NCBI RefSeq assembly: GCF_000719285.1
Contig: NZ_JOFS01000042.1
Span: forward strand, 1-58,292
DNA length: 58,292 nucleotides
Origin: Streptomyces bicolor
GTDB taxonomy: Bacteria; Actinomycetota; Actinomycetes; Streptomycetales; Streptomycetaceae
Direction: 5' to 3'
Shown: positions 1-9,160 of the stretch, piece by piece
How the letters are laid out: each line of letters opens with the position of its first letter
Position numbering within the stretch: position 1 is the first letter of the stretch
Translations under genes and position numbers: made by a program
The notes under the pieces: model-generated
What the model was told of the DNA's origin: nothing
Seen by the model: the letters and a program-made list of their open reading frames with translations, nothing else
The model's database searches: none

Positions 1-106
1 CCGCCTCACAGCCGAATCCACCCCGAGCTGGCGCGGCACCTAGAACCTCAACGAATTAGGGCATCCAGGGACTAAACAACGGAACGAAACGCCCTCTGAC
101 GCCAAG

Positions 107-134
107 GGGCCCTCCACGCGCGCGTGGAGGGCCC
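107..134. terminator. Perfect inverted repeat, bidirectional terminator candidate
   Basis: Two 14-base arms (GGGCCCTCCACGCG and its reverse complement) abut without a spacer, giving a 28-bp palindrome. It lies 24 bp beyond the stop of the leftward penicillin acylase gene, so it would end that transcript. It could equally stop anything entering from the left edge. There is no clear T-run, as is common in Streptomyces. Confidence 0.7.
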
Positions 135-157
135 TTCGGCCGTTCGCCGTCAGTGGG

Positions 158-2944
158 TCACGGCCTGAGCACCAGGGTGTCCTGCGTGCTCTCGTCGACC
201 GCGGCGTCCGAGAAGGACCAGTCGAGCAGTTCGCCCTCGGCCCACTTGTCCGTCTGGTCGGTGTAGTGGGCGTTGTAGGCGTGCCCGGAGGCGCCGGTGA
301 GGTTGATCCACTTCGACTTGTCGAGGTCGCCGAGGTTGACCACCATCCGCATCGACGGCACCCAGACGACGCCGTAGCCGCCCGCGGCGTTCCAGCCGGT
401 GGCGTTGACCGTGGCCTCGCCGCCGCTGAGCTTCCAGGGGCCGCGGTTGAGGGCGTACTGCAGGAAGCCGGGGCCCTCGGTGCCGAGCGTCTGGTTCTTC
501 AGGAACAGGCGGTGCAGCCGGCCCCAGCTCCAGGTGTCGATGTCCTTGCCGAGCTTGGCGGTCAGCTCCCAGCGGGCGTCGATCATGGCGCGCTTGAACA
601 GATCGTCACGGTTGGTGGCGCCAGGGCGGTTGCCCGAGCTCGTCGTCGTCCACCAGTCGCTGTCCTCGTCGTCCATGAGGCTGCGCACGACCTCGAACCA
701 GCGGTCGCCGCCGTCCGGCTGCGCCTGGTCTGCGTCGCGCTCGCCGCACTCGCGCACCTCGCCCGTCTGGTCCGCGGGGCCGGTGGTGTTGACGGGGTCG
801 ACCCACAGGCACTGGCCCTTGACCCGCAGCTCCTTGGGCAGCTTGTTGCCGAAGGCGAGCTTGAGGATGTTGCGCCAGACCGAGTTGAAGTAGGCGGCCG
901 CCGCCGAGTCCGCGTCCTGGGTGTAGTCCCAGCCCTCCAGGAGCTCCTGTGCGTCCCGGACGTCCTGCGCGTGCCGGACGTCCTTGTCGGAGATGTCGAT
1001 CTTCAGCAGCTGGGGCACCAGCAGCCTGGCGATCTCGCTGCTGTTGTCGAGCTGCATCTGGCGCATGTCCTCGGTGGAGATCTTGCCGCCGTCGTCGATC
1101 TTCGACTGGATCAGGTCGGTGATGCGCTGGCTGCGGGCGCCGTAGCCCCAGTCCGTGGTGAGCGTGTACGGGTACTTCTTGTCGACCACGGCCTGGTTGG
1201 CGGTGACGATGTAGCCGCGTGCCGGGTCGTACTCGTACGGCAGCTCGTCCTCGTCGATGTAGCCGGTCCAGCGGGACCTGGAGTCCCAGCCCGGCGCCGG
1301 GACGGAGCCGTCGTAGCCCCGCGCGCGCGTGGGGATCTTTCCGGGCAGGGTGTAGCCGATGTGGCCCTTGGTGTCGGCGTAGATCAGGTTCTGCGAGGGC
1401 ACGTCGAACAGGGCCGCCGCGGCGCGGAAGTCGTTCCAGTCCGCCGCCTTGTTCATGGCGAACACGGCGTCCATGGAGGTGCCCGGGTCCAGCGCGGTCC
1501 AGCGCAGCGCGATGCCGTAGCCGTCGCCGCGGTCGGGGGCGGCGGTGTCGACGGAGGCCTTCTTGCCGACCTTCACCAGCTCGGAGCTGCGGTCGGACAG
1601 CAGGGGCATGCCGTCCTTGGTCTCCCGGACGATGATCTTCTTGGACGCGCCACCGGCGACATCGATGGTCTCCTCGCGCGTGGCGAAGGGCACCGTCTTG
1701 CCGTTGTACAGGTAGCCGTCGCCGGAGAGCTTCTCCAGGTAGAGGTCGGTGACGTCGACGCCGGAGTTGGTCATGCCCCAGGAGATGTTCTGGTTGTGGC
1801 CGATGATCACGCCGGGCATGCCCGCGAAGGTGTAGCCGGCGACGTCGTACTGGCACTTGCCGGAGACCGCGCGGCAGTGCAGGCCCATCTGGTACCAGAC
1901 GGACGGCAGCGCGGGCGACAGGTGCGGGTCGTTGGCCAGCAGCGGCTTGCCGGTGATGGTGTGCTTCCCGCCGACCACCCAGGAGTTGGAGCCGATTCCG
2001 TTGCCGTTCACGCCGACGGCCGTCGGGAGGTCGTCCAGGACGTCCTGGAGGCCCCCCAACTGGCTCTGCAGGCCGCTGGTGCCCGAGGAGGAGGCGGTGC
2101 CCGCCGCGCCGCTCGTGGAGCCGCCGGTGGACGAGCCCGCGGTGGACGCGGAGCCGGCCGGCTGGAACGTCTTGGTGACCTCGTCGTACTGGCCGGTCTG
2201 GACGATCGTCCTGTTACGGCTGTACGGGTACTCCGGGTACAGGTCCGCGATCTCCTTGGGGCCGAGGCGGCTGGTCATCAGGGCGCGGTCGATCTCGTCC
2301 TGCATGTTGCCGCGCAGGTCCCAGGCCATCGCCTTGAGCCAGGCGACCGAGTCGACCGGGGTCCACTTCGCCGGCTTGTAGTCGTTGGCGAACCCGAGAG
2401 CCGCGTACTCCAGGGAGATGTCCTTGCCGTCCTTGCCGTCCAGGTAGGCGTTGACGCCCTTGGCGTAGGCCTGGAGGTACTTCTTGGTGGAGGCCGACAG
2501 CGTCTTGTCGTACTCCTCCTGCGCGATCCGGTCCCAGCCCAGGGTGCGCAGGAACTCGTCGTTGCCGACCTGGCTCTTGCCGAACATCTCGGACAGGCGC
2601 CCGGAGGTCATGTGCCGGCGTACGTCCATCTCGTAGAACCGGTCCTGCGCCTGGACGTAGCCCTGCGCCATGAACAGGTCCTCGTCGGAGGAGGCGTAGA
2701 TCTGTGGGATGCCGTAGTCGTCGCGCTTCACGTCGACGGGCCCGGACAGGCCTTCCAGCGAGATCGAGCCCTTGGTCTGCGGGAACGAGGCACGGACGGT
2801 GCTGATGGACCAGTAGGCACCACCGGTGACGCCTGCGATCAGGCCCAGTACCAGCACGAGGACGATCAGACGGGCTCTGCGCCCCTTCTTCCTGCCGGAC
2901 TTGCCGGGCTGCTGACCCGTGGAGGCGGTGGTATTCGGGGGCAT
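158..2944 (-). CDS. Penicillin acylase family protein (Ntn hydrolase), membrane-anchored
   Basis: A 928-residue penicillin-amidase-type N-terminal nucleophile hydrolase. Family members cleave amide bonds of acylated substrates such as beta-lactam side chains, homoserine lactones or lipopeptides; the substrate here is unknown. After a basic N-terminus, one hydrophobic segment (about residues 26-48) exports or anchors the protein. The alpha-chain part follows, then a Ser/Gly/Thr-rich spacer, then the nucleophile context GSNSW with Ser near residue 319. That Ser would become the N-terminus of the beta chain after autocleavage. NDPHLS, just after it, is also family-typical. The ORF is open upstream to 3034, but the ATG at 2944 has AAGGACAG at good spacing and begins directly before the basic/TM region, so I prefer it. 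It is monocistronic and followed by a strong hairpin. Confidence 0.92.
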   Translation of the reverse strand: MPPNTTASTGQQPGKSGRKKGRRARLIVLVLVLGLIAGVTGGAYWSISTVRASFPQTKGSISLEGLSGPVDVKRDDYGIPQIYASSDEDLFMAQGYVQAQDRFYEMDVRRHMTSGRLSEMFGKSQVGNDEFLRTLGWDRIAQEEYDKTLSASTKKYLQAYAKGVNAYLDGKDGKDISLEYAALGFANDYKPAKWTPVDSVAWLKAMAWDLRGNMQDEIDRALMTSRLGPKEIADLYPEYPYSRNRTIVQTGQYDEVTKTFQPAGSASTAGSSTGGSTSGAAGTASSSGTSGLQSQLGGLQDVLDDLPTAVGVNGNGIGSNSWVVGGKHTITGKPLLANDPHLSPALPSVWYQMGLHCRAVSGKCQYDVAGYTFAGMPGVIIGHNQNISWGMTNSGVDVTDLYLEKLSGDGYLYNGKTVPFATREETIDVAGGASKKIIVRETKDGMPLLSDRSSELVKVGKKASVDTAAPDRGDGYGIALRWTALDPGTSMDAVFAMNKAADWNDFRAAAALFDVPSQNLIYADTKGHIGYTLPGKIPTRARGYDGSVPAPGWDSRSRWTGYIDEDELPYEYDPARGYIVTANQAVVDKKYPYTLTTDWGYGARSQRITDLIQSKIDDGGKISTEDMRQMQLDNSSEIARLLVPQLLKIDISDKDVRHAQDVRDAQELLEGWDYTQDADSAAAAYFNSVWRNILKLAFGNKLPKELRVKGQCLWVDPVNTTGPADQTGEVRECGERDADQAQPDGGDRWFEVVRSLMDDEDSDWWTTTSSGNRPGATNRDDLFKRAMIDARWELTAKLGKDIDTWSWGRLHRLFLKNQTLGTEGPGFLQYALNRGPWKLSGGEATVNATGWNAAGGYGVVWVPSMRMVVNLGDLDKSKWINLTGASGHAYNAHYTDQTDKWAEGELLDWSFSDAAVDESTQDTLVLRP

Positions 2945-3214
2945 CGCTGTCCTTGCTGTCCTTACGCGAGCGGCAGGGCGGGCTGTCCTTTTGAATGAGC
3001 GCTGGAGCAACCATAGGCGCAGGGCCCGGTCCACCTTGACGCGGAGTGGTGAACCAGCGCGGACGGACGTTCGATCATGCCTCGCCGAGTGTCAAGAAAT
3101 CGTCAAGAGTTAGGTAAGGTAACGAAGTAGTTGGGTGCGGAGAACCGCCACTTCGTGTCCTATGTACGTGAGCCCACGCGCGCGTGCGTGCGGGCCAGGG
3201 AAAGGGAACGGCCG

Positions 3215-4711
3215 CTGACTGTCCACGACCTCAACCAGCTCCTGCTCGTCTGCTCGCTCGTCCTGCTCGTCGCCGTCGCAGCGGTCCGGATCTCCTCGCG
3301 CAGCGGGCTCCCCAGCCTGCTCGTGTACCTGGGCATCGGCGTGCTCATGGGCCAGGACGGCATCGGCGGCATCCGCTTCGACGACGCCGAGCTGACGCAG
3401 GTCATCGGTTATGCGGCGCTGGTCGTGATCCTGGCCGAGGGCGGTCTCGGCACGAAGTGGAAGGAGATCAAGCCGGCCCTTCCGGCCGCGACCGCGCTGG
3501 CGCTGGCCGGGACCGGGATCAGCGTCGGGGTCACCGCGGCGGGCGCGCACTATCTGGTCGGGCTGGACTGGCGGCAGGCGCTCATCATCGGGGCGGTCGT
3601 CTCCTCCACCGACGCCGCCGCCGTCTTCTCCGTGCTGCGCAAGATCCCCCTCCCCGCGCGCGTGACGGGCACCTTGGAGGCGGAGTCGGGCTTCAACGAC
3701 GCACCCGTGGTCATCCTGGTGGTCGCCTTCTCCCACTCCGGCCCGATGGAGCACTGGTATGTGCTGGTGGGCGAGATAGCCCTGGAGCTGGCCATCGGCG
3801 CGGCCATCGGCATCGCGGTGGGCTTCCTCGGTTCCTGGGGCCTTCGGCACGTGGCGCTGCCCGCCTCCGGCCTCTACCCGATCGCCGTCATGGCCATCGC
3901 CGTCACCGCGTACGCGGCCGGCGCGATGGCGCACGGCAGCGGCTTCCTGGCCGTGTACCTCGCCTCGATGGTGCTGGGCAACGCCAAGCTGCCGCACTGG
4001 CCCGCCACGCGCGGGTTCGCCGACGGGGTCGGCTGGATCGCCCAGATCGGCATGTTCGTCCTGCTCGGCCTGCTGGTCACCCCGCACGAGCTGGGCGACG
4101 ACATCCTGCCCGCGCTCGTCATCGGCCTGGTGCTGACCATGGTGGCGCGCCCGCTGAGCGTCGTCGCGTGCCTGGTGCCGTTCCGCGTCCCCTGGCGCGA
4201 GCAGGCGCTGATGTCCTGGGCGGGGCTGCGCGGCGCCGTGCCCATCATCCTGGCGACGATCCCGATGGTGAGCGGCGTCCGGGACAGCCGCACCATCTTC
4301 AACATCGTCTTCGTCCTGGTCGTCGTCTACACCCTGCTCCAGGGTCCGACGCTGCCCTGGCTCGCCCGCAAGCTGAACCTCGGTGGCGGCCCCGAGGCCG
4401 CCGACCTCGGCATCGAGTCGGCACCCCTGGAGCGGCTGCGCGGGCACCTGCTGTCCTTCGGGATCCCCGAGGGCTCGAAGATGCACGGCGTCGAGATCAA
4501 CGAGCTGCGGCTGCCCGCCGGAGCCGCCGTCACCCTGGTCGTCCGCGACGGAAAGTCGTTCGTCCCGCTGCCGACGACGGTGCTGCGGCGCGCGGACGAG
4601 CTGCTCGTGGTCGCCACGGATCCGGTACGGGACGCCGCCGAGAACCGCCTTCGCGCCGTGGCGGCCGGGGGCAAGCTGGCCGGGTGGCTGGGGACGAACG
4701 GCGCGAACTGA
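3215..4711 (+). CDS. Potassium/proton antiporter, CPA1 (NhaP/CvrA-like) with TrkA-C domain
   Basis: A polytopic cation/proton antiporter. An N-terminal block of about 12 hydrophobic helices includes the CPA-type stretch SSTDAAAVFSVLR and GLRGAVPIILA. A hydrophilic C-terminal RCK_C/TrkA-C domain (about the last 90 residues, around MHGVEINELRLPAGA) probably senses a nucleotide or ion. It should exchange K+ or Na+ for H+ and help pH and osmotic homeostasis. The start is unusual. The reading frame is open from 3131 (TTG) and has a GTG at 3188, but neither has a convincing ribosome site. A CTG at 3215 has AAAGGG eight bases upstream and yields LTVHDLNQLLLVC directly before the first membrane helix. 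I place the start there and flag it as uncertain. Confidence 0.88.
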   Translation: MTVHDLNQLLLVCSLVLLVAVAAVRISSRSGLPSLLVYLGIGVLMGQDGIGGIRFDDAELTQVIGYAALVVILAEGGLGTKWKEIKPALPAATALALAGTGISVGVTAAGAHYLVGLDWRQALIIGAVVSSTDAAAVFSVLRKIPLPARVTGTLEAESGFNDAPVVILVVAFSHSGPMEHWYVLVGEIALELAIGAAIGIAVGFLGSWGLRHVALPASGLYPIAVMAIAVTAYAAGAMAHGSGFLAVYLASMVLGNAKLPHWPATRGFADGVGWIAQIGMFVLLGLLVTPHELGDDILPALVIGLVLTMVARPLSVVACLVPFRVPWREQALMSWAGLRGAVPIILATIPMVSGVRDSRTIFNIVFVLVVVYTLLQGPTLPWLARKLNLGGGPEAADLGIESAPLERLRGHLLSFGIPEGSKMHGVEINELRLPAGAAVTLVVRDGKSFVPLPTTVLRRADELLVVATDPVRDAAENRLRAVAAGGKLAGWLGTNGAN

Positions 4712-4968
4712 TCAGCGCCTAATCGCAGGTGGAGCAGGTCATGGTGCGCATTTTCACAGGCGATTCCCCCATGGCCCCCTGTACTATGCAGGCGTAACCC
4801 AGATCGAACCAACTCTGCCTGACGCAGAGCTGGCGCGACCGTATGGCGGCCGGGTCGTCCTGAGCAGTGGACGCCGGTATCTACCGCAGTTCCGCGCGTG
4901 AGGACAGCTCTCGGCGCCGCCCCCCACCCGAAGGGGCCGCGCTACCAGGCGGCAGAAAGGCACGGGCC

Positions 4969-6261
4969 GTGGCATCCACGGTCACCACCGAGCCGTCGAA
5001 GGACTCGCCGGTCTCCTCCCGCCCCGGATACGGACAGCTGCTGCGCACCCGCGGCGCCTGGACGTTCCTGCTGCCCGGCTTCGCGGCACGCCAGCCGTTC
5101 GCGATGCTGACCATCTCCATCGTGCTGCTGGTGCAGCACACCACCGGCTCCTACGGCGCGGCCGGCGCCGCCGCGGCCGTCACCGGCGTCTCCATGGCCC
5201 TGTTCGCCCCCTACAGCGGCCGCCTCGCCGACCGCTACGGTCAGCGCGCCGTGCTGATCCCCGGTGTACTGATCCACACGCTGTCGGGTCTGACCCTGAC
5301 GGCGCTCGCTCTGACCGACGCGCCCCTGTGGGCCCTGTTCGCGGCGGCCGTGCCCACCGGCGCCTCGGTTCCGCAGGTCGGCCCCATGGTGCGCGCCCGC
5401 TGGGGCGTGAAACTCCAGGGCTCGCCCCTGATGACGACGGCCGCGGCCTTCGAATCGGTCACCGACGAGCTGACCTTCGTCGTCGGCCCGCTGCTGGCCA
5501 CCGCGCTGTGCACCGCCGTCGACCCGGCCGCCGGCCTGGTGACGGAGGCCGCGCTCACCCTGCTGGGCGGTCTGCTGTTCGCCGCGCAGAAGAGCTCGCA
5601 GCCCTCTGTCACGGTCGCCGGGCACGCGCGCGTGGAGCACGCTTCCGCGCTGCGCGTCCCCGGGGTGCGCGTGCTGATCGTGACCTTCCTGGGCATCGGA
5701 TCCGTCTTCGGCGGCATGCAGGTCTCGCTGGCCGCCTTCACCGAGTCGATCGGCGAGCCCGGCCTGAACGGCGTCCTGTACGGCACCTTCGCCGCGGGCA
5801 ACATGCTCTCCGGCATCGCCTGCGGCGCCATCGCGTGGAAGGTGGCCCCGCAGCGCCGCCTCGTCCTCGGGTACGCCGCGCTGGCGCTGGCCGCGTCCGG
5901 GCTGTGGGCCGCACACTCGGTACTGCTCCTCGCAGGCCTCGGTCTCGTCGTCGGCATGTGCATCGCGCCCGCGCTGATCACCGGGTACACGCTGGTCGAG
6001 AGCCTGGTCCCGGCCGGTGCCCGCACGGAGGCCTTCACCTGGCTGACCGGTGCGGTGGCGCTCGGCCAGGCCGCCGCCGTCACGATCGCCGGACAGCTGG
6101 AGGACCGCTTCTGGGGCGGCGCCGGGTTCCTGGTCCCGATGGGCGGCACGCTGCTCGCCCTGGCGACCCTGGTGGCGCTGCGCTCGCGGCTGGTGGTCCG
6201 ACCCCGCGTCCGTACCGTCGCACGTGGCGTGGGTCACCGGGTGCCGGTAGCAGTGGACTGA
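4969..6261 (+). CDS. MFS transporter
   Basis: A 12-helix major facilitator of about 430 residues, with the MFS motif-A-like loop SGRLADRYGQR between helices 2 and 3. It is probably an efflux carrier; no substrate can be inferred. The frame is open from 4867, but the GTG at 4969 follows AGAAAGG with an eight-base gap and starts just before the first hydrophobic stretch. About 258 bp separate it from the upstream antiporter gene, so it is probably transcribed separately. The downstream FmdB-type gene begins 67 bp later. Confidence 0.85.
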   Translation: MASTVTTEPSKDSPVSSRPGYGQLLRTRGAWTFLLPGFAARQPFAMLTISIVLLVQHTTGSYGAAGAAAAVTGVSMALFAPYSGRLADRYGQRAVLIPGVLIHTLSGLTLTALALTDAPLWALFAAAVPTGASVPQVGPMVRARWGVKLQGSPLMTTAAAFESVTDELTFVVGPLLATALCTAVDPAAGLVTEAALTLLGGLLFAAQKSSQPSVTVAGHARVEHASALRVPGVRVLIVTFLGIGSVFGGMQVSLAAFTESIGEPGLNGVLYGTFAAGNMLSGIACGAIAWKVAPQRRLVLGYAALALAASGLWAAHSVLLLAGLGLVVGMCIAPALITGYTLVESLVPAGARTEAFTWLTGAVALGQAAAVTIAGQLEDRFWGGAGFLVPMGGTLLALATLVALRSRLVVRPRVRTVARGVGHRVPVAVD

Positions 6262-6328
6262 GCGGCTGGAATACGTCACTATGGACCGTCGTTAGCACTC
6301 ATCGAGTGAGAGTGCCAGGAGGAAGACA

Positions 6329-6649
6329 GTGCCCACCTATCAGTACCAGTGCACCGAGTGCGGCGAGGGCCTCGAGGCGGTGCAGAAGTTCACCGATGAC
6401 GCCCTGACCGAGTGCCCCAGCTGCCAGGGCCGCCTCAAGAAGGTGTTCTCCGCGGTCGGCATCGTCTTCAAGGGCTCCGGCTTCTACCGCAACGACAGCC
6501 GCGGCTCCTCGTCGAGCAGCTCGCCGGCGTCGTCGAAGTCGTCGACGTCCTCCTCGTCCGACTCGTCCTCGTCCGCCTCTTCGTCTTCATCGTCCTCGGA
6601 CTCGAAGCCGTCGAGCGCCGGCACCTCCTCCAGCAGCTCCGCCGCGTAA
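6329..6649 (+). CDS. FmdB family zinc-ribbon protein with Ser-rich tail
   Basis: A 106-residue protein. The first 45 residues form the FmdB/CxxC zinc ribbon: PTYQYQCTECG, then the second knuckle CPSCQG, and the family-typical tail GIVFKGSGFY. The role is unknown; FmdB is named from a formamidase-operon regulator. The second half is an almost pure Ser/Lys/Thr low-complexity tail of about 50 residues, probably disordered. The GTG start at 6329 follows a good GAGGAAG ribosome site. A hairpin terminator follows immediately. Confidence 0.9.
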   Translation: MPTYQYQCTECGEGLEAVQKFTDDALTECPSCQGRLKKVFSAVGIVFKGSGFYRNDSRGSSSSSSPASSKSSTSSSSDSSSSASSSSSSSDSKPSSAGTSSSSSAA

Positions 6650-6664
6650 CACCTCCTGCTCGCG

Positions 6665-6694
6665 GGACCCTGTCGTCTTACGGCGACGGGGTCC
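6665..6694 (+). terminator. Hairpin terminator after FmdB gene
   Basis: GGACCCTGTCG pairs with CGACGGGGTCC (one G:U) across an eight-base loop. It begins 16 bp after the stop codon. Confidence 0.6.
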
Positions 6695-6925
6695 TTGGCG
6701 TTCGCGGGTGCGGGGTGAGGAGGGCGTTCTCGGCGGTCATGGGGGCGAGGAGGGCCGTTCTCGGCGGTTGCGGTGGTGCTGAAGGACGGCCGTTCTCGGC
6801 GGTTGTGGGGGGCGGGTCAAGGACGGACTCCTTGGCGTTTCCGGGTGTGGGTCGGGGACGGGGTCCTCGGCGGTTTCCGGGTGCGGGTCGCGGACGGGCT
6901 CCTCGGCGTTTCCGGTCCCGGTTAG
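6686..6925. repeat. Degenerate G-rich tandem repeats upstream of the MTAP gene
   Basis: Units of about 35 bp built on GGACGGGxTCCTxGGCGxTTxCCGGGTGxGGGTCG occur at about 6686-6718, 6821-6854, 6855-6890 and 6891-6925. Shorter TTCTCGGCGGT fragments lie between. The last unit runs to within 10 bp of the MTAP start codon, so the repeat forms the 5' leader or promoter region. No other gene is seen in this 285-bp gap. Confidence 0.6.
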
Positions 6926-6934
6926 GGTGCGGGC

Positions 6935-7777
6935 ATGGCGAACAAGGCGAACGTCGAAATCGGCGTGATCGGCGGCTCCGGGTTCTACTCGTTCCTCGAC
7001 GACGTGACCGAGATCCAGGTGGACACCCCCTACGGACCGCCCAGCGACTCCCTCTTCCTCGGCGAGATCGCCGGCCGGCGGGTCGCCTTCCTGCCCCGGC
7101 ACGGCCGCGGCCACCATCTGCCGCCGCACCGGATCAACTACCGGGCCAACCTCTGGGCACTGCGCTCGCTGGGCGCGCGTCAGGTGCTCGGCCCGTGCGC
7201 GGTGGGCGGTCTGCGTCCGGAGTACGGGCCGGGCACGCTGCTCGTGCCGGACCAGTTGGTCGACCGTACGAAGTCCAGGGTGGGGACCTACTTCGACGGC
7301 CTGCCCCTGCCCGACGGAAACGTGCCGAACGTGGTCCACGTCTCCCTCGCCGACCCCTACTGCCCCACGGGACGCGCGGCCGCGCTGAAGGCGGCGCGCG
7401 GGCGGGACTGGGAGCCGGTGGACGGCGGCACCCTCGTGGTCATAGAGGGCCCGCGCTTCTCGACCCGTGCCGAATCGCTGTGGCACCGTGCGCAGGGCTG
7501 GTCGGTGGTGGGCATGACCGGCCACCCCGAGGCGGCCCTCGCCCGTGAACTCGAGCTCTGCTACACCTCGTTGACCTTGGTCACCGACCTCGACGCGGGC
7601 GCCGAGACCGGCGAGGGCGTCTCGCACGACGAGGTGCTGCGGGTGTTCGCGGCGAATGTGGACCGGCTGCGAGGGGTGCTGTTCGACGCGGTGGCGGGGC
7701 TGCCGGGGAACGGGGAGCGGGACTGCCTGTGCGCCAACGCGCTGGGTGGGATGGATCCGGGGTTCGAGCTGCCGTAG
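6935..7777 (+). CDS. mtnP: S-methyl-5'-thioadenosine phosphorylase
   Basis: A 280-residue PNP/MTAP-family phosphorylase. It splits 5'-methylthioadenosine with phosphate to adenine and methylthioribose-1-phosphate, recycling the by-product of polyamine and homoserine-lactone-type chemistry. Visible motifs are the N-terminal phosphate-binding IGGSGFY, the basic loop RHGRGHHLPPHRINYRAN, and the base/ribose-binding stretch IEGPRFSTRAES followed by GMTGHPEAALARELE. Full family length. ATG start at 6935. Genes for the rest of the methionine salvage pathway are not nearby. Confidence 0.93.
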   Translation: MANKANVEIGVIGGSGFYSFLDDVTEIQVDTPYGPPSDSLFLGEIAGRRVAFLPRHGRGHHLPPHRINYRANLWALRSLGARQVLGPCAVGGLRPEYGPGTLLVPDQLVDRTKSRVGTYFDGLPLPDGNVPNVVHVSLADPYCPTGRAAALKAARGRDWEPVDGGTLVVIEGPRFSTRAESLWHRAQGWSVVGMTGHPEAALARELELCYTSLTLVTDLDAGAETGEGVSHDEVLRVFAANVDRLRGVLFDAVAGLPGNGERDCLCANALGGMDPGFELP

Positions 7778-7788
7778 GGCCGCCGAGG

Positions 7789-7846
7789 GGACGGACTGGG
7801 CCCGGCGTGAGGACGGGCTGGGCCCCGGCCTGAGGACGGGCAAGGG
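7789..7846. repeat. Short tandem repeat downstream of the MTAP gene
   Basis: GGACGGxCTGGGCCCxGGCxTGA occurs twice in tandem (7789-7810 and 7811-7833) and is followed by a partial third GGACGGGC copy. It shares the GGACGG core with the repeats on the other side of the MTAP gene. Confidence 0.5.
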
Positions 7847-7932
7847 ACGGAATTCCTCGTTCGGGTGCGGGAGTTTTCCACAACCGGCCAGTAGTCCACC
7901 GGCTCCGGCGGGCAGCGGCGAGATGCCTCATC

Positions 7933-8568
7933 GTGGCGTGGCAAGCCGTTCCGTCGTCGCAGGTGGTGGTACCCGTGTCCGTTGCTCCGTCGTCCCGTAC
8001 TTCCCTCTCCTCCCCCTCTTCCCACTCCTCTCGCTCCTCCCTCTCTTCGTCTTCGCCAGTCGTTCCGCTGCCTCTGGGCCCGGACGCCCCGGCCACCTGC
8101 GAGGTACCGCACTTCGCCCCGGTGCGGGTGCGCGGCGGGCGATATCAACTGCGCCGGCTCGTACGGCACCGGAGGCGGGCCGTGGCGGCCGGGCTCGCCG
8201 TGACCGCGGCGGCACTCGTGGCGGCGGGGCCGCGGGAGGCCGACCGGGCGCGTGGGCACCCGGTGGCGGAGCCGGTACGCCAGCACCGGGCCGTCGAGCG
8301 GGTGTCCGCGCCGGTGCGGATCGCCGACGGGGCCACGGTGCGGCTGCTGCGGCCCGGTGACCGGGTCGACGTGATCGCCGCGGAGGAGAGTGCGGCAGGC
8401 GGTGACGCCGAGGTGGTCGCGCGCGGGGCGCGGGTGACGAAGGTGCCGGAACCGCTGGATGCCACGGCTGAGAGCGGGGCGCTGGTGGTGCTGTCGGTCC
8501 CGCGATCCACGGCGGCGCGGCTTGCGGGGGCGAGTGCTACGGCGCGGTTGGCGGTGACGTTGTGCTGA
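7933..8568 (+). CDS. SAF-domain (CpaB/RcpC-like) protein
   Basis: A 211-residue protein. The first 45 residues are Ser/Pro-rich. A basic RRLVRHRRR patch then precedes one hydrophobic segment (AVAAGLAVTAAALVA). The C-terminal part resembles the SAF/CpaB fold: VSAPVRIADGATVRLLRPGDRVDVIA, followed by DATAESGALVVLSVPRSTAARLAG. CpaB/RcpC proteins take part in Flp pilus assembly, but no pilus genes are nearby, so only the fold is proposed. The GTG start at 7933 is uncertain because the Ser-rich head could be untranslated. The last gene of the upstream strand segment before mscL. Confidence 0.65.
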   Translation: MAWQAVPSSQVVVPVSVAPSSRTSLSSPSSHSSRSSLSSSSPVVPLPLGPDAPATCEVPHFAPVRVRGGRYQLRRLVRHRRRAVAAGLAVTAAALVAAGPREADRARGHPVAEPVRQHRAVERVSAPVRIADGATVRLLRPGDRVDVIAAEESAAGGDAEVVARGARVTKVPEPLDATAESGALVVLSVPRSTAARLAGASATARLAVTLC

Positions 8569-8697
8569 GGCGGAATCTGGACGAGCCTCTGTCAAGCCCT
8601 TCGTTGGAGGGACCCGATTGGACAGGATGGCTTAACGCTCACGTAGGTTGCGGAGCGGTCTGTTCCACAACCTGTGCGTCCGAGGGGTGGCTCCGAA

Positions 8698-9156
8698 GTG
8701 AGCGAGAAGAAGGATCCGAGCGTCTGGGAGGGCTTCAAGACCTTCCTGATGCGCGGCAACGTCGTCGATCTGGCGGTGGCGGTGGTCATCGGTGCCGCCT
8801 TCACCAACATCGTCAACTCGGTGGTGAAGGGGATCATCAACCCGCTGGTCGGGGCGATCGGCACCAAGAACCTCGATCACTACAGCTCGTGCCTGAGCTC
8901 GACATGCAAGGGCGACCAGGGCATTCGGATTCTGTGGGGCTCGGTCCTCGGCGCGACCCTCAGCTTCGTGATCACCGCGGCCGTCGTCTACTTCCTGATG
9001 GTCCTGCCCATGGCGAAGTACCTGGCCCGCCAGGAGGCCCGCCGCAAGGCCAAGGAGGGCACCCAGGAGGTCATCGAGGTGACCGAGCTGGAGGTGCTCA
9101 AGGAGATCCGCGACGCACTGATCGCCCAGCGCGGCTCGGGGCCAAGCCGGCAATAA
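8698..9156 (+). CDS. mscL: Large-conductance mechanosensitive channel MscL
   Basis: A 152-residue MscL. The amphipathic N-terminus GFKTFLMRGNVVDLAVAVVIG is the diagnostic TM1 gate. It is followed by FTNIVNSVVKGIINPLVG, a periplasmic loop with two Cys residues, TM2 (LSFVITAAVVYFLMVLPM) and a charged cytoplasmic helix. It forms a homopentamer that opens on hypo-osmotic shock. The GTG at 8698 gives the canonical N-terminus; the frame is open a little further up. The loop cysteines (SSCLSSTC) could form a disulfide. It converges with the small gene at 9161 with a four-base gap. Confidence 0.95.
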   Translation: MSEKKDPSVWEGFKTFLMRGNVVDLAVAVVIGAAFTNIVNSVVKGIINPLVGAIGTKNLDHYSSCLSSTCKGDQGIRILWGSVLGATLSFVITAAVVYFLMVLPMAKYLARQEARRKAKEGTQEVIEVTELEVLKEIRDALIAQRGSGPSRQ

Positions 9157-9160
9157 CGGC

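Noticed and set aside
2..43. Open frame from the left edge ending RLTAESTPSWRGT and TAG on the + strand
   Set aside because: Good codon bias for 13 codons, so it may be the end of an upstream gene, but it is too short to support.
266..2998. 910-codon + strand ORF opposite the penicillin acylase gene
   Set aside because: Antisense shadow in high-GC DNA. The product is Val/Gly/Ala/Arg-rich without domains, while the opposite frame has a catalytic Ser motif and signal anchor.
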